Shown: positions 26,553 to 36,143, numbered from the stretch's first letter. The stretch: 64,000 nt of DNA from Symbioplanes lichenis (GCF_030709675.1 NZ_JAUZQD010000005.1:62001-126000); one strand, 5' to 3'. Program-made: numbers and translations. Notes: a model not told the origin generated them from the sequence alone.

Positions 26553-27308
26553 TCACTCCACCGAGGACCAGGGCACCGTCAGCTCGCCGCGGCGCCAGCG
26601 GGCCGGGCCGTCCAGCACCGGCCATGACGCGCGGAAGCGGTCGACCGTGGCGAGCCACCGCTGGCGCACCCCGAAGGGCGTCGCGCTCGCGTCCCAGGCC
26701 GCGCCCAGCGTCGTGAGCAGCTCGTACACTCGTGACCCGGGCACGTTGTGGTGGATCAGCGCCTTGGGCAGCCGCTCCGCGAAGGTCGCGGGGTGGTCGA
26801 GCGCCGCGAGGCGGGCCGACAGGGTGAGTGACGATGGGCCCGACGGTGTCACGACTGCCCACGTGGCGATGCGGCCCAGTTCGTCGCACGTGCCCTCGAT
26901 CAGCAGGGCGCCGGTCGCCGTCATGGTGCGCCAGGCGTCGGCGACGGAGGTTTCGTCGTACTGGCGGAGGACGTTGAAGGCGCGGACCACGTCCGGGGCG
27001 AGGCCGGCCAGCTCGAAGCCGCCCCGGTGGAAGGTGAGCAGCGGCGGGTCGGCGTGGGGCTGCGCGGCTGCCACCCGTACGGGATCGATCTCGAGGCCGG
27101 CCACCGCGATGTCGGACCGGACCGCGGCCGCGAGCCGGGACCGCAGCTCGATCGCCGTGATCGGCGTCGCGCCGTAGCCCAGGTCCACGACCAGCGGCCG
27201 GTCGGACGATCGCAGAAGGTCGCCGCAGCGGTACGCGATGTAGTTGTCGACTCGTCGCAGGCGGTTGGGGTTCGTGGTGCCGCGTGTGATCGAGCCGACC
27301 GGTCTCAT
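26553..27308 (-). CDS. SAM-dependent methyltransferase-like protein
   Basis: ATG at 27308 overlaps the SDR stop (ATGA) and gives 251 residues. Motif I is VVDLGYGATPITAIEL (about 40-55) and an acidic ribose-binding strand follows at GLEIDPVRVAAAQ. Later, FHRGGFELAG and RAFNVLRQYDE fit a class I methyltransferase core. GYGATP replaces the usual GxGxG, a variant seen in some actinobacterial members. The substrate is unknown. It is co-transcribed with the SDR gene. Confidence 0.8.
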   Translation of the reverse strand: MRPVGSITRGTTNPNRLRRVDNYIAYRCGDLLRSSDRPLVVDLGYGATPITAIELRSRLAAAVRSDIAVAGLEIDPVRVAAAQPHADPPLLTFHRGGFELAGLAPDVVRAFNVLRQYDETSVADAWRTMTATGALLIEGTCDELGRIATWAVVTPSGPSSLTLSARLAALDHPATFAERLPKALIHHNVPGSRVYELLTTLGAAWDASATPFGVRQRWLATVDRFRASWPVLDGPARWRRGELTVPWSSVE

Positions 27309-28057
27309 GCGGAGCGGATGACCTTGTGCTGGGCCGCCTGGGCGATCGGGCGGACCACGAGCCGGTCGATGTTGACGTGCTGGGGGCGGGTGGCGGCCCA
27401 GGCGATGCAGTCCGCGATGTCGTCGGCGACCAGCGGCTCGGCGACGCCCGCGTAGACGGCGTCGGCCTTGGCCTGGTCGCCGAAGCGGTTGAGGGAGAAC
27501 TCCTCGGTGTGCACCATGCCGGGGTCGATCTCGACGACCCGGACCGGCTTGCCCGCGAGCTCGAGCCGCAGCGTGCCGACCAGGGCGGTCTGGCCGTGCT
27601 TGGCGGCCACATAACCGCCGCCGCCCTCGTAGGCCGTGAACGCGGCCGTCGACCCGACCGTGATCACCGTGCCCGCGCCGCTCGCCTCGAGCGCCGGGAG
27701 CAGGGCCTGGGTGACGCGCAGGGTGCCGAGGACATTGACGTCGTACATCCACTGCCAGTCGGCGACCGATCCGCTCGCCACCGGGTCCATCCCACGGGCG
27801 CCGCCCGCGTTGTTGACCAGCAACGAGACCGGACCGTCGATGGCGACGGCCAGCGAAGCCACCGATGAGTCGGACGTCACATCACACGCGACGGCGGTGG
27901 CACTCGAAGCGCCCACTTCCTTGACGAAGGCTTCGAGCCGATCCGTACGCCGAGCGGCCGCAATCACGTGGAAACCCTCTGTGACCAGGCGCCGCGCGGT
28001 GGCCGCCCCGATTCCGCTCGACGCGCCCGTGACCACGGCGATCCTCTTCTGCACCAT
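27305..28057 (-). CDS. Short-chain dehydrogenase/reductase
   Basis: Classical 250-residue SDR: NAD(P) site TGASSGIGAATA (10-21), NNAG at 82-85, and catalytic Ser136, Tyr149 and Lys153 in GYVAAKHG. The sequence resembles the YdfG/serine-dehydrogenase-like branch, which uses NADP and small hydroxy acids, but the substrate cannot be told. It is the first gene of a two-gene operon with the methyltransferase and is divergent from mshA. Confidence 0.92.
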   Translation of the reverse strand: MVQKRIAVVTGASSGIGAATARRLVTEGFHVIAAARRTDRLEAFVKEVGASSATAVACDVTSDSSVASLAVAIDGPVSLLVNNAGGARGMDPVASGSVADWQWMYDVNVLGTLRVTQALLPALEASGAGTVITVGSTAAFTAYEGGGGYVAAKHGQTALVGTLRLELAGKPVRVVEIDPGMVHTEEFSLNRFGDQAKADAVYAGVAEPLVADDIADCIAWAATRPQHVNIDRLVVRPIAQAAQHKVIRSA

Positions 28058-28191
28058 GCCCTGAATCCTGCCTCATGACGTGAGTCACCCCGGCGGCTCC
28101 GGATGGGGATTCGGAACCGTTCGACGGGGAAGATGAACGACGGCGTAAAAGTTGCACGTTACGTTTTTGCCGGCAGCGAAGGGATCATCAG

Positions 28192-29484
28192 GTGGCAGAG
28201 CTCCGCTGGCCCACTCCGCGGCGTCTCGCCACCCTCTCGGTGCACACCTCCCCGCTGGAGCAACCGGGCACGGGCGACGCCGGCGGCATGAATGTCTACA
28301 TCGTCGAGGTCTCCAAGCGGCTGGCCGAGCGCGGGGTCGAGGTCGAGATCTTCACCCGGGCCACATCGAGCGAGCTGCCGCCGTGCGTCGAGATGGCGCC
28401 CGGAGTCACCGTGCGGCATGTCACCGCGGGGCCGTTCGAGGGCCTGTCGAAGGAGGAGCTGCCTTCGCAGCTGTGCGCCTTCACCAACGGCGTGCTGCGC
28501 GCGGAGGCCGTCCACCCGCCGGGCTGGTACGACGTGATCCACTCCCACTACTGGATGTCCGGTCAGGTCGGCTGGCTGGCCCGGGAGCGCTGGGGCGTGC
28601 CGCACGTGCACACCGCGCACACTCTGGCCAAGGTGAAGAACAGGTTCATCGCCGCGGGCGACCGGCCCGAGCCCAAGGCCCGCGTCATCGGCGAGGAGCA
28701 GGTGATCGCCGAGTCGGACCGGCTCGTGGCCAACACCCGCTTCGAGGCGCAGGACCTCGTCACCTGCTACGACGCCGACCCCACCCGCCTGACGGTGGTC
28801 CAGCCCGGGGTGGATCTCGGCCGGTTCCAGCCTCGGGGCGACAAGCGGCAGGACCGCCGCCGCCTCGGCCTCCCCGAGCACGGGCAGATCGTCGCCTTCG
28901 TCGGCCGCATCCAGCCGCTCAAGGGCCCCGACGTGCTGATCCGCGCGCTGGCCGCCGAGCCCCTGCGCGACGCGGACGTCACGGTCGTCATCTGCGGCGG
29001 TCCGAGCGGCAGCGGGCTCGACCGGCCCACGTCCCTGATCGAGCTGGCCGCCTCGCTCGGCGTCTCGGAGAAGGTGCGGTTCCTGCCCCCGCAGACCGGC
29101 GGGGCGCTCCCGGCGCTCTACCGGGCCGCGGATCTGGTCGCGGTGCCCTCGCACAACGAGTCGTTCGGCCTGGTCGCGGTCGAGGCGCAGGCGTGCGGCA
29201 CCCCGGTGGTCGCGGCGGCGGTCGGCGGGCTGGTCACGGCGGTCACCGACGGGGTGAGCGGCCTGCTGGTCGACGGGCACGACCCGGCGCGGTGGGCGCG
29301 GGCGCTCGGGTGCCTGCTCGACGATCCGGGACGCCGGCTGCGGCTCGCGCAGGGCGCTGTCCGGCACGCCGCGAACTTCTCCTGGGACCGGACGGCCGAC
29401 AGTCTGCTGGCCGTCTACACCGAGGCGGTCGCGGAGCATCGGGCTCTCATCGCCTCCCGGCTGGCAGGATCGTACTCATGGTGA
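28192..29484 (+). CDS. mshA: D-inositol-3-phosphate glycosyltransferase MshA
   Basis: First enzyme of mycothiol biosynthesis: transfers GlcNAc from UDP-GlcNAc to 1D-myo-inositol 3-phosphate. GTG start; 430 residues. It is a GT4-type, GT-B fold protein, with the N-terminal loop [20 protein letters not shown] and [11 protein letters not shown] for the acceptor side. C-terminal features are [17 protein letters not shown] and the donor-binding [19 protein letters not shown]. Synteny with a downstream YbjN gene is usual in actinobacteria. In the 134-base divergent leader, TGACGTGAGTCA at 28076 and an AT-rich stretch just upstream of the start are visible. Confidence 0.95.
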   Translation: MAELRWPTPRRLATLSVHTSPLEQPGTGDAGGMNVYIVEVSKRLAERGVEVEIFTRATSSELPPCVEMAPGVTVRHVTAGPFEGLSKEELPSQLCAFTNGVLRAEAVHPPGWYDVIHSHYWMSGQVGWLARERWGVPHVHTAHTLAKVKNRFIAAGDRPEPKARVIGEEQVIAESDRLVANTRFEAQDLVTCYDADPTRLTVVQPGVDLGRFQPRGDKRQDRRRLGLPEHGQIVAFVGRIQPLKGPDVLIRALAAEPLRDADVTVVICGGPSGSGLDRPTSLIELAASLGVSEKVRFLPPQTGGALPALYRAADLVAVPSHNESFGLVAVEAQACGTPVVAAAVGGLVTAVTDGVSGLLVDGHDPARWARALGCLLDDPGRRLRLAQGAVRHAANFSWDRTADSLLAVYTEAVAEHRALIASRLAGSYSW

Positions 29485-30002
29485 CGGAGATCGGCGCCCT
29501 GATCGAGCGGGTGTGCGCGGAGCGCGAGCTGCCGTGCGAGGCGACCGGCGACTCGTCGTGGGTCGTCACGCTGCCGGGCACGCACAAGCTCAAGACCGCC
29601 TGCAACCTCATCGTCGGCGAGCACGCCCTGCGCGTCGAGGCGTTCGTCATGCGCCACCCCGACGAGCGCCGTGAGGACGTGTGGGCCTGGCTGCTGCGGC
29701 GCAACGCCCGTATGTACGGGGTCGCGTTCTCGATCGACACGGCCGGCGACATCTATCTCACGGGCCGGGTCCGCCTCGCCGGGCTCGACGAGGACGAGCT
29801 CGACCGGCTGCTCGGCTCGGTGCTCACCTATGCCGACGAGTCCTTCGACCAGCTGCTGGAGATCGGCTTCGGCACGGCGATCCGGCGCGAGTGGGAGTGG
29901 CGGGCCAAGCGGGGCGAGTCCCTGGCCAACCTCCAGGCCTTCGCCCACTTCGCCGATCCGGCGGCGGGGGACAAAGGCGACGAAGGCGGAGAAGCGGTCT
30001 GA
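29478..30002 (+). CDS. YbjN-domain protein
   Basis: ATG at 29478 overlaps the last codons of mshA, so the genes are translationally coupled. The 174-residue product has the YbjN/type III secretion chaperone-like fold ([39 protein letters not shown]). This gene follows mshA in many actinobacteria, but its molecular role is unknown. A link to mycothiol metabolism is suggested by position only. Confidence 0.88.
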   Translation: MVTEIGALIERVCAERELPCEATGDSSWVVTLPGTHKLKTACNLIVGEHALRVEAFVMRHPDERREDVWAWLLRRNARMYGVAFSIDTAGDIYLTGRVRLAGLDEDELDRLLGSVLTYADESFDQLLEIGFGTAIRREWEWRAKRGESLANLQAFAHFADPAAGDKGDEGGEAV

Positions 30003-30003
30003 C

Positions 30004-30930
30004 GTGGACGCGGTCCTCGCGCGCGACGCCCAGGCCGGCGACATCTCCGCGCTGGGCCTGCTGCTGGCCCGGCACCGCCCGGCCATGTACGCCGTCGCGC
30101 TGAGCCTGCTCGGCCGCCCCCACGACGCCGAGGACGCGGTGCAGGAAGCCGCCCTGATCGCCGTACGCCGCATAGGTGACCTGCGCGACAACGCCGCCGC
30201 CGGCCCGTGGCTCAAGGCCGTCACCCGCAACGTCTGCCGCGCCCAGCTGCGCCGCCCGTCGCCGGTGCCCGCCGAGCTTCCGCCGCTGCCGGACGGCCGT
30301 CCCGGGCCCGAGGAGCAGCTGGACCGGCTCGCGCTCGGCGACTGGGTGTGGCAGGCCGTGGGCCGGTTGAGCCCGGCCCTGCGCGAGGTCGTGCTGCTGC
30401 GCCACTTCACCGGCGTCACCCGCTACGACGACATAGCGGCGATCTGCGGCCTGCCCGTCGGCACCGTCCGCAGCCGGCTGAGCCAGGCCCGGGCCAAGCT
30501 GGCCGAGGCCCTGACCGCGACCGCCGACACCACGCACGACGACCACGCCGGGCAGCGCGCGGCCCGGCGCACCGAGGCGGAGCAGTTCTTCGGGGAGATC
30601 CGGGCGGGCCGCGGCAGCCGGGCCTTCCGGGAGTTCTACGCCCCGGCGGTCGAGAGCTTCTGGCCCACCGGCAAGCGCCGCAGCGGCGTCGCGCCCCTGG
30701 TGGAGATCATGGACCGGGACCTGTCGGACGGCGTCCGGCAGTTCGTGACCGGTGTCGCCGCAGCGCCCGGGCTGCTGATCTGGGAGGCCGAGGCGGTGAA
30801 TCCGCCGGACGACCCGGAGCATTGCCCGCCCACGATCGTCTGGATGCACACCGTCTCGGGCGGCCGGATGAGCCGGCTGCGAATTTTTCATCAGCGCGAG
30901 CGAACCTTTTCCGGCGCCGCCGCATCGTGA
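30004..30930 (+). CDS. ECF-family sigma factor with C-terminal SnoaL-like domain
   Basis: GTG at 30004, one base after the ybjN stop, gives 308 residues. Region 2 (about 1-75, GRPHDAEDAVQEAALIA) and region 4 (about 110-170, LREVVLLRHFTGVTRYDDIA followed by GTVRSRLSQARAKL) are clear. The last 130 residues (from FFGEIRAGRGSRAFREFYA) look like a SnoaL/NTF2-type fold, an arrangement known in ECF41-like sigma factors where the fused domain controls activity in place of a separate anti-sigma. No anti-sigma gene is adjacent. Confidence 0.85.
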   Translation: MDAVLARDAQAGDISALGLLLARHRPAMYAVALSLLGRPHDAEDAVQEAALIAVRRIGDLRDNAAAGPWLKAVTRNVCRAQLRRPSPVPAELPPLPDGRPGPEEQLDRLALGDWVWQAVGRLSPALREVVLLRHFTGVTRYDDIAAICGLPVGTVRSRLSQARAKLAEALTATADTTHDDHAGQRAARRTEAEQFFGEIRAGRGSRAFREFYAPAVESFWPTGKRRSGVAPLVEIMDRDLSDGVRQFVTGVAAAPGLLIWEAEAVNPPDDPEHCPPTIVWMHTVSGGRMSRLRIFHQRERTFSGAAAS

Positions 30931-30934
30931 CGGC

Positions 30935-31756
30935 ATGAGCATTTCTGCCGATCACCTCACCGGCCCGTGCGAGAGCATCGAGGCCGGGTTCATGGAAGCC
31001 TACGAGTCCGGCACCCCGGCGAGCGCCGCGGCGGAGCTGGGAATCACCACCCGGCGCCTCGGCGGGGGCGTCGCCCTGGCCATGCGGCACGATCCCACCG
31101 GCTACTGGAGCAAGGCGCTCGGCTTCGGCGTCACCGAACCGGTCACCGACAAGCTCGTCGGCGAGCTGGTCGAGCACTACCGGGAGCACGGCAACGACCG
31201 CGCGGTGATCCAGATCGCGCCGGCGCTGCTGCCGGCGGACTGGGACGAGATCGCCCGGCGGCACGGGCTGCGGCGCGGCGCCACCTGGGTCAAGCTCGGC
31301 GCCCGGCCCGAGGAGGTGGGAACGGCACCGACCGGCCTGCGGGTCGGCCCGGCGACCGCCGAGCACGCCCGGGCCTGGGCGGAGCTGGTGCTGGGAGCGT
31401 TCGGGATGCCGCTCGGCCCCCTGACCGAGATGTTGATCGGGTCGTTCGACGATCCCGGCTTCCACCCCTTCGGCGCCTGGGACGGCGATCGACTCGTCGG
31501 GGCGGGAAACCTGTACGTCCACGACGGCGTGGCCTCGCTGAACACCGGCGCCACCCATCCCGGCTTCCGTGGCCGCGGTGCTCAGTCGGCCCTGATCGGC
31601 GTCCGGGCCGCCAAGGCGCGAGAGCTCGGGTGCCCCTGGATCTTCACCGAGACGGGACTGCCGGCGGAGGGCACGAACAACCCGTCGCTGGACAACATGC
31701 GGCGACTCGGGCTGCGTGACCTCTATCACCGCGACAACTGGATCTGGGACCGGTAG
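30935..31756 (+). CDS. GNAT-family acetyltransferase
   Basis: Starts four bases after the sigma-factor stop. 273 residues: an N-terminal region of about 130 residues without a clear signature, then a GNAT domain with the acetyl-CoA loop HPGFRGRGAQSALIGVRAA near 205-223 and closing residues NNPSLDNMRRLGL. Substrate unknown. It could modify an antibiotic, a small amine or a protein N-terminus. Confidence 0.85.
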   Translation: MSISADHLTGPCESIEAGFMEAYESGTPASAAAELGITTRRLGGGVALAMRHDPTGYWSKALGFGVTEPVTDKLVGELVEHYREHGNDRAVIQIAPALLPADWDEIARRHGLRRGATWVKLGARPEEVGTAPTGLRVGPATAEHARAWAELVLGAFGMPLGPLTEMLIGSFDDPGFHPFGAWDGDRLVGAGNLYVHDGVASLNTGATHPGFRGRGAQSALIGVRAAKARELGCPWIFTETGLPAEGTNNPSLDNMRRLGLRDLYHRDNWIWDR

Positions 31757-32969
31757 GACTGTAAGGGTAGTTATCAATAAGGAGGCGGCCCTACCCGCCA
31801 CGTACTGGTACCTGTGGACCGGGCTGCTGATCAACCGGCTCGGCGGGTTCGCGGTCCTGTTCCTGTCCCTCTATCTCACGGCGCAGCGCGGGGCGAGTCC
31901 CGCGCTCGCCGGGTTGATCGCCGGCGCGTACGGCATCGGGGGCGTGGGCGGCACGCTGCTGGGCGGCGTCCTCACCGACCGGTGGGGCCGCCGCCCGACG
32001 CTGCTCGCCGCCCACTTCGGTGCGGCGGCCCTGCTGGTGGCCCTGGCGCTGACCACCAGCCTGCCGGTCATCGCGGGCCTGACACTGCTGCTCGGCGTCG
32101 TCCACGCCGCGCCGCAGCCCGCGTTCGTGGCGGCGATCATCGACGTGGTGCCGCCCGAGCTCCGGTCGCGCGCGTTCAACCTGCAGTTCTGGGCGTTCAA
32201 CCTGGGGCTGGCCGGGGCGTCGCTGCTCGCCGGGCTGCTGGCGAGCTGGAGCTATTCCGGCATGTTCCTGCTGGACGCCGGCTCGACGCTGGTGACCGCC
32301 CTCCTCCTGCTGTGGAAGGTGCGGGAAACCCGGCGCCCGGCGCGGGCACCGATGGCGAAGGGGTTGAGCGTCCCGCTCACCGACCGGATCTTCCTCGTCT
32401 TCGTCGGCCTGACCCTGCTGCAGGCGCTGCTCTACAGCCAGACGAACACGATCATCCCGCTGGCCATCGCCGCGGACGGGCTCGACCCGAGGGTGTACGG
32501 CCTGGTCACCGCCCTGAGCGGCACGATGATCGCGGTCGGGCAGCTCCTCGTGCCGAGACTGATCGACGGCCGGCGCAAGGACCGGGTGCTCGCCGCGGCG
32601 CTCGCCGTCATGGCGGCCGGCTTCGCGCTCGTGACCTGGGCCGACGGCGCCGTCCTCTATCTCGTGGCGGCGGCGGTCTGGACGGTGGGCTCGATGCTCG
32701 CCGCCCCGCCCAACGCCGAGATCAACTCGGAGCTGGCCCCGGCCGAGCTGCGCGGGCGCTATCAGGCGGTCTTCTTCCTGACCTTCCCCGCGGCGTCCTT
32801 CCTGGCCCCGGCCCTCGGCGGCGCCGGGCTGCAGGCCTTCGGCGCGGGCCACTGGCTGATCGTCGCCGGAGTGGGCCTGGCCGGAGCCGTGCTGCACCTG
32901 GTGGCCGGGCCGGCCCGGGAAAGAAGGGTGATTGGCACCGGCGGCGGCGGACGACACCCATCCCCATAG
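31716..32969 (+). CDS. MFS transporter
   Basis: Twelve-helix major facilitator of about 400 residues. The A-loop motif GGVLTDRWGRRPTLLAAHFG lies between helices 2 and 3, and the helices start at YWYLWTGLLINRLGGF. The start is uncertain: the GTG at 31716 overlaps the previous gene by 41 bases and lacks a good ribosome site, while a consensus AAGGAGG at 31779-31785 has no ATG, GTG or TTG in frame close behind it. It is a clear paralogue of the transporter at 37593-38915. Substrate unknown; the drug-efflux type is most likely. Confidence 0.85.
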   Translation: MTSITATTGSGTGRTVRVVINKEAALPATYWYLWTGLLINRLGGFAVLFLSLYLTAQRGASPALAGLIAGAYGIGGVGGTLLGGVLTDRWGRRPTLLAAHFGAAALLVALALTTSLPVIAGLTLLLGVVHAAPQPAFVAAIIDVVPPELRSRAFNLQFWAFNLGLAGASLLAGLLASWSYSGMFLLDAGSTLVTALLLLWKVRETRRPARAPMAKGLSVPLTDRIFLVFVGLTLLQALLYSQTNTIIPLAIAADGLDPRVYGLVTALSGTMIAVGQLLVPRLIDGRRKDRVLAAALAVMAAGFALVTWADGAVLYLVAAAVWTVGSMLAAPPNAEINSELAPAELRGRYQAVFFLTFPAASFLAPALGGAGLQAFGAGHWLIVAGVGLAGAVLHLVAGPARERRVIGTGGGGRHPSP

Positions 32970-33210
32970 GCGTCGCCCGCCTGAACCGCCGGTCTCGGGT
33001 CGCGCCGTCCCCCAACGGCTGATGCCACCCGTCCCCGGACGCCGGTCCGCGGCGGCCCCGCGAGGGGGCCCACCCGTTCCCCGAACTGACGGCTCGGCGT
33101 CCATCGACCACGCTAGTTGGGGTAGTCAAGCCTTACAAGCCACTTGCCTGTCTGCCATCTGTCTGAACCGTCACAGGCGGCAACTTCGGCCTCACGGATG
33201 AGGGCGAACT

Positions 33211-33234
33211 CGCCCGGAAGGCCAATTCCGGGCG
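33211..33234. repeat. Perfect inverted repeat upstream of the chemoreceptor promoter
   Basis: CGCCCGGAA (33211-33219) and TTCCGGGCG (33226-33234) are perfectly complementary around GGCCAA. The element ends 14 bases before the -35 element at 33249, suiting an operator, or a terminator insulating the promoter from the MFS gene. Confidence 0.6.
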
Positions 33235-33248
33235 AACCTCAAGGCTGG

Positions 33249-33274
33249 CTCAGGAAGTGACGGAACCGGCCGAA
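33249..33274 (+). promoter_or_regulatory. FliA-type promoter of the PAS-chemoreceptor/CheW operon
   Basis: CTCA at 33249-33252, 16 bases, GCCGAA at 33269-33274, about 40 bases before the ATG. It matches the flgB promoter elements exactly and places this operon in the flagellar regulon. Confidence 0.8.
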
Positions 33275-33314
33275 CAGGGGGTCTGAAGGCCCGAACGACA
33301 GCCGGAGGATTCGT

Positions 33315-36143
33315 ATGGCCCAGCCCGCCAGCTCGTTCGAGATGGAACCCGCACTGGCCCGGGCCTCGCTGGAGCTGCTGCTGCACGAGCGGATCCTCGC
33401 GACGGTCAATGCCCGTACGGGCAACGTGCTCTCGGCGAACGAACGCTTCTTCGACCTGATCGGCCGGGACAAGGCCGACGTGATCGGGAAGCGGCTGAGT
33501 GAGATCTGGAACACCTCCGCCGCGGCGATCGACCGGTTGCTGGATGCCGCCCGCGGTGGCGAGTACCTCGAGCAGGTCGTCGAGATCATCGACAGCGCCG
33601 ACCGGCACAAGTGGCTGCGGCTCAACTGCGGGCCCGTTCCGACCGACGCGGCCGAGGGCTACGTCGTCCTGGTGACCGGCTACAACATCACCGAGGACCG
33701 GCGGCAGGTCACCGAGCTCAAGGGCAAGTACGCGGCCATCGACCGCTCGCAGGCCGTGATCGAGTTCGACCTCGAGGGCGTCATCCTCTCGGCCAACGAG
33801 AACTTCCTGGAGCTGATGGGCTACGCCCTCGGCGACCTGGTCGGCCAGCACCACCGGATCCTGTGCGAGGAGCGCTACGCCGAGAGCCAGGAGTACGCCC
33901 AGTTCTGGGAGCGGCTGCGCGTCGGCGAGGCCGAGACCGGCGAGTTCAAGCGGCTCGGGCGGGGCGGGCGCGAGGTGTGGATCCGGGCCACGTACAACCC
34001 GATCTTCAACCTGGACGGCCGGCCGTACAAGATCGTCAAGTACGCGATGGACGTCACCGAGACCAAGCTGCGCAACGCCGAGTACGAGGGCAAGGTCAAC
34101 GCCATCGGCCGGTCGCAGGCGGTCATCGAGTTCGACCTGTCGGGCCTGATCCTCAACGCCAACCAGAACTTCCTCAACACGATGGGCTACACGCTCGACG
34201 AGGTGATCGGGCAGCACCACCGGATGTTCGTGGAGGAGAACGAGGCGCGCGGCGCCCAGTACCGCAACTTCTGGCAGGCGCTGTCCCGCGGCGAGTACGA
34301 GTCCGGCGAGTACAAGCGCGTGGCGAAGGGTGGCCGGGAGATCTGGCTGCAGGCCACGTACAACCCGATCTTCGACCTGGACGGCCGGCCGTACAAGATC
34401 GTCAAGTACGCCACCGAGATCACCGAGGCCAAGTCGCGCAGCGCCGAGTACGTCGGCAAGGTCACCGCGATCGGCCGGGCGCAGGCGGTCGTGGAGTTCG
34501 ACCTCGACGGCCGGATCCTCGACGCCAATGACAATTTCCTCGAGGTCGTGGGGTACAAGCTCGACGAGGTACGCGGCCAGCACCACCGCATCTTCATGGA
34601 GGCGGAGGCGGCCCGGAGCCCCGAGTACGCGCGCTTCTGGGAGCGCCTGAGCCGCGGCGAGTACGAGTCCGGCGAGTACAAGCGGATCGGCAAGGGCGGC
34701 AAGGAGGTGTGGCTGCTCGCCTCCTACAACCCGATCTTCGACATGGACGGCCGGCCGTTCAAGGTCGTCAAGTACGCCACCGACGTCACCGAGGGCAAGC
34801 TGCGCAACGCCGAGTACGAGGGCAAGGTGTCCGCGATCGGCCGGGCGCAGGCGGTCGTGGAGTTCGACCTGCAGGGCCGGGTGCTCAGCGCCAACCGCAA
34901 CTTCCTCGACGCCGTCGGCTATCCGCTGGAGGAGGTCAAGGGCCAGCACCACCGCATGTTCGTCACCAAGGAGGAGGCGAGCAGCACCGATTATCTCGCC
35001 TTCTGGGAGAAGCTGTCCCGCGGCGAGTTCGACGCCGGGGAGTACAAGCGGGTGGCCAAGGGCGGCCGGGAGATCTATCTGCAGGCGACCTACAACCCGA
35101 TCCTCGATCTGGACGGGCGGCCCTACAAGGTCGTCAAGTACGCCTCCGACATCACCGCCGCCAAGCTGCGCAACGCCGAGTACGAGGGCAAGGACCAGGC
35201 CATCAACCGGGCGCAGGCGGTCATCGAGTTCGACCTCGAGGGCACCATCCTCTCGGTGAACGAGAACTTCCAGCGTACGGTCGGCTACTCCGCCCGCGAG
35301 CTGATCGGCCAGCACCACAGCATGCTCTGCTCCGGCGACTACGTGACGTCGGCCGAGTACAGGGACTTCTGGCTGCGGCTGCGCAAGGGCGAGTACCTCA
35401 CCGGCCGGTTCCACCGGATCGGCAAGTTCGGACGCGACGTGTGGATCCAGGCCACGTACAACCCGATCTTCGACATGCAGGGCCGGCCCTTCAAGGTCGT
35501 CAAGTACGCCCACGACATCACCGACCAGGTCCAGCTGGAGCAGCTGCTCTCCAAGAAGACCCGGGAGATGAGCGACTCGATCAACTCGCTGACCGGGTCG
35601 ATCGACGAGATCGTGGTGAGCGCCCAGCAGGCCAGCAGCCTGGCCGGCGAGACCCAGCAGAACGCCCAGGAGGGCTACGAGGAGCTGCGCAAGTCCATCG
35701 AGGCGATCGACCTGATCGAGAAGTCGTCGGACCAGATCGCGGCTATCGTCAACGTCATCGGCGAGATCGCCAGCCAGACCAACCTGCTCGCCTTCAACGC
35801 CTCGATCGAGGCGGCGCGGGCCGGTGAGCACGGCGTCGGCTTCTCGGTCGTGGCGGGCGAGGTGCGCAAGCTGGCCGAGCGCTCGAGCGAGGCGGCCCGC
35901 GAGATCACCACGCTGATCCACGAGTCGGCGCAGCGGGTCGGGCAGGGGTCGACCGTCTCGCACCGGGCCCAGGCGGCCTTCGGGCAGATCCTCAAGAGCG
36001 TCGCGTCGACCAGCGAGTCGATCAAGCGCATCGCCGACTCGACCCAGCTCCAGCAGTCCGCGTCCCGCTCGGTCAACCAGCTGATCAACGACCTCATCGG
36101 CACCGACGCCGCCATGGCGCCGGAGGGCGGCAGCGCCCGGTGA
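33315..36143 (+). CDS. Cytosolic chemoreceptor with six PAS domains, five in exact tandem
   Basis: 942 residues without a membrane segment. Residues 20-130 form a first, diverged PAS domain ([20 protein letters not shown]). Five PAS/PAC units of exactly 122 residues follow from about 141 to 750. Each has the pattern [16 protein letters not shown], a GQHHR motif, EYKR, a [19 protein letters not shown] core and a K-RNAEYEGK linker. The receptor tip (about 820-860, [20 protein letters not shown] and [13 protein letters not shown]) is intact, but the signalling hairpin is short. PAS domains of this type often bind haem or flavin, suggesting oxygen or redox sensing; the cofactor is unproven. The stop overlaps the CheW gene start. 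Confidence 0.93.
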   Translation: MAQPASSFEMEPALARASLELLLHERILATVNARTGNVLSANERFFDLIGRDKADVIGKRLSEIWNTSAAAIDRLLDAARGGEYLEQVVEIIDSADRHKWLRLNCGPVPTDAAEGYVVLVTGYNITEDRRQVTELKGKYAAIDRSQAVIEFDLEGVILSANENFLELMGYALGDLVGQHHRILCEERYAESQEYAQFWERLRVGEAETGEFKRLGRGGREVWIRATYNPIFNLDGRPYKIVKYAMDVTETKLRNAEYEGKVNAIGRSQAVIEFDLSGLILNANQNFLNTMGYTLDEVIGQHHRMFVEENEARGAQYRNFWQALSRGEYESGEYKRVAKGGREIWLQATYNPIFDLDGRPYKIVKYATEITEAKSRSAEYVGKVTAIGRAQAVVEFDLDGRILDANDNFLEVVGYKLDEVRGQHHRIFMEAEAARSPEYARFWERLSRGEYESGEYKRIGKGGKEVWLLASYNPIFDMDGRPFKVVKYATDVTEGKLRNAEYEGKVSAIGRAQAVVEFDLQGRVLSANRNFLDAVGYPLEEVKGQHHRMFVTKEEASSTDYLAFWEKLSRGEFDAGEYKRVAKGGREIYLQATYNPILDLDGRPYKVVKYASDITAAKLRNAEYEGKDQAINRAQAVIEFDLEGTILSVNENFQRTVGYSARELIGQHHSMLCSGDYVTSAEYRDFWLRLRKGEYLTGRFHRIGKFGRDVWIQATYNPIFDMQGRPFKVVKYAHDITDQVQLEQLLSKKTREMSDSINSLTGSIDEIVVSAQQASSLAGETQQNAQEGYEELRKSIEAIDLIEKSSDQIAAIVNVIGEIASQTNLLAFNASIEAARAGEHGVGFSVVAGEVRKLAERSSEAAREITTLIHESAQRVGQGSTVSHRAQAAFGQILKSVASTSESIKRIADSTQLQQSASRSVNQLINDLIGTDAAMAPEGGSAR
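33735..35564 (+). repeat. Five tandem 366-bp units encoding PAS/PAC domains
   Basis: The equivalent codon (in GCCATCGG/GCGATCGG) recurs at 33735, 34101, 34467, 34833 and 35199, a period of exactly 366 bases with no insertion or deletion. The units are similar but not identical, so the duplications are not recent. Confidence 0.9.

Larger units (their letters stand above)
32970..33314. other. 345-base intergenic region before the PAS chemoreceptor
   Basis: No credible gene. It contains a perfect 9-bp inverted repeat (33211-33234) and, 15 bases downstream, the FliA-type promoter. The first 150 bases are GC-rich without recognisable elements. Confidence 0.7.

Noticed and set aside
28076..28087. 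TGACGTGAGTCA upstream of mshA as a BldD box (TNAC-N4-GTNA)
   Set aside because: Only six positions are fixed in that loose consensus, so many chance matches are expected in 64 kb; no second box or known link to mshA.
33735..35564. Regular 366-bp periodicity as a CRISPR-like or satellite array
   Set aside because: Units are in-frame PAS domains of one gene; there are no short identical repeats or spacers.
33192..35963. A 923-codon open frame antisense to the PAS-repeat chemoreceptor
   Set aside because: It mirrors the repeats of the real gene on the other strand, has no family features and no ribosome site; GC-rich third positions leave antisense frames open.
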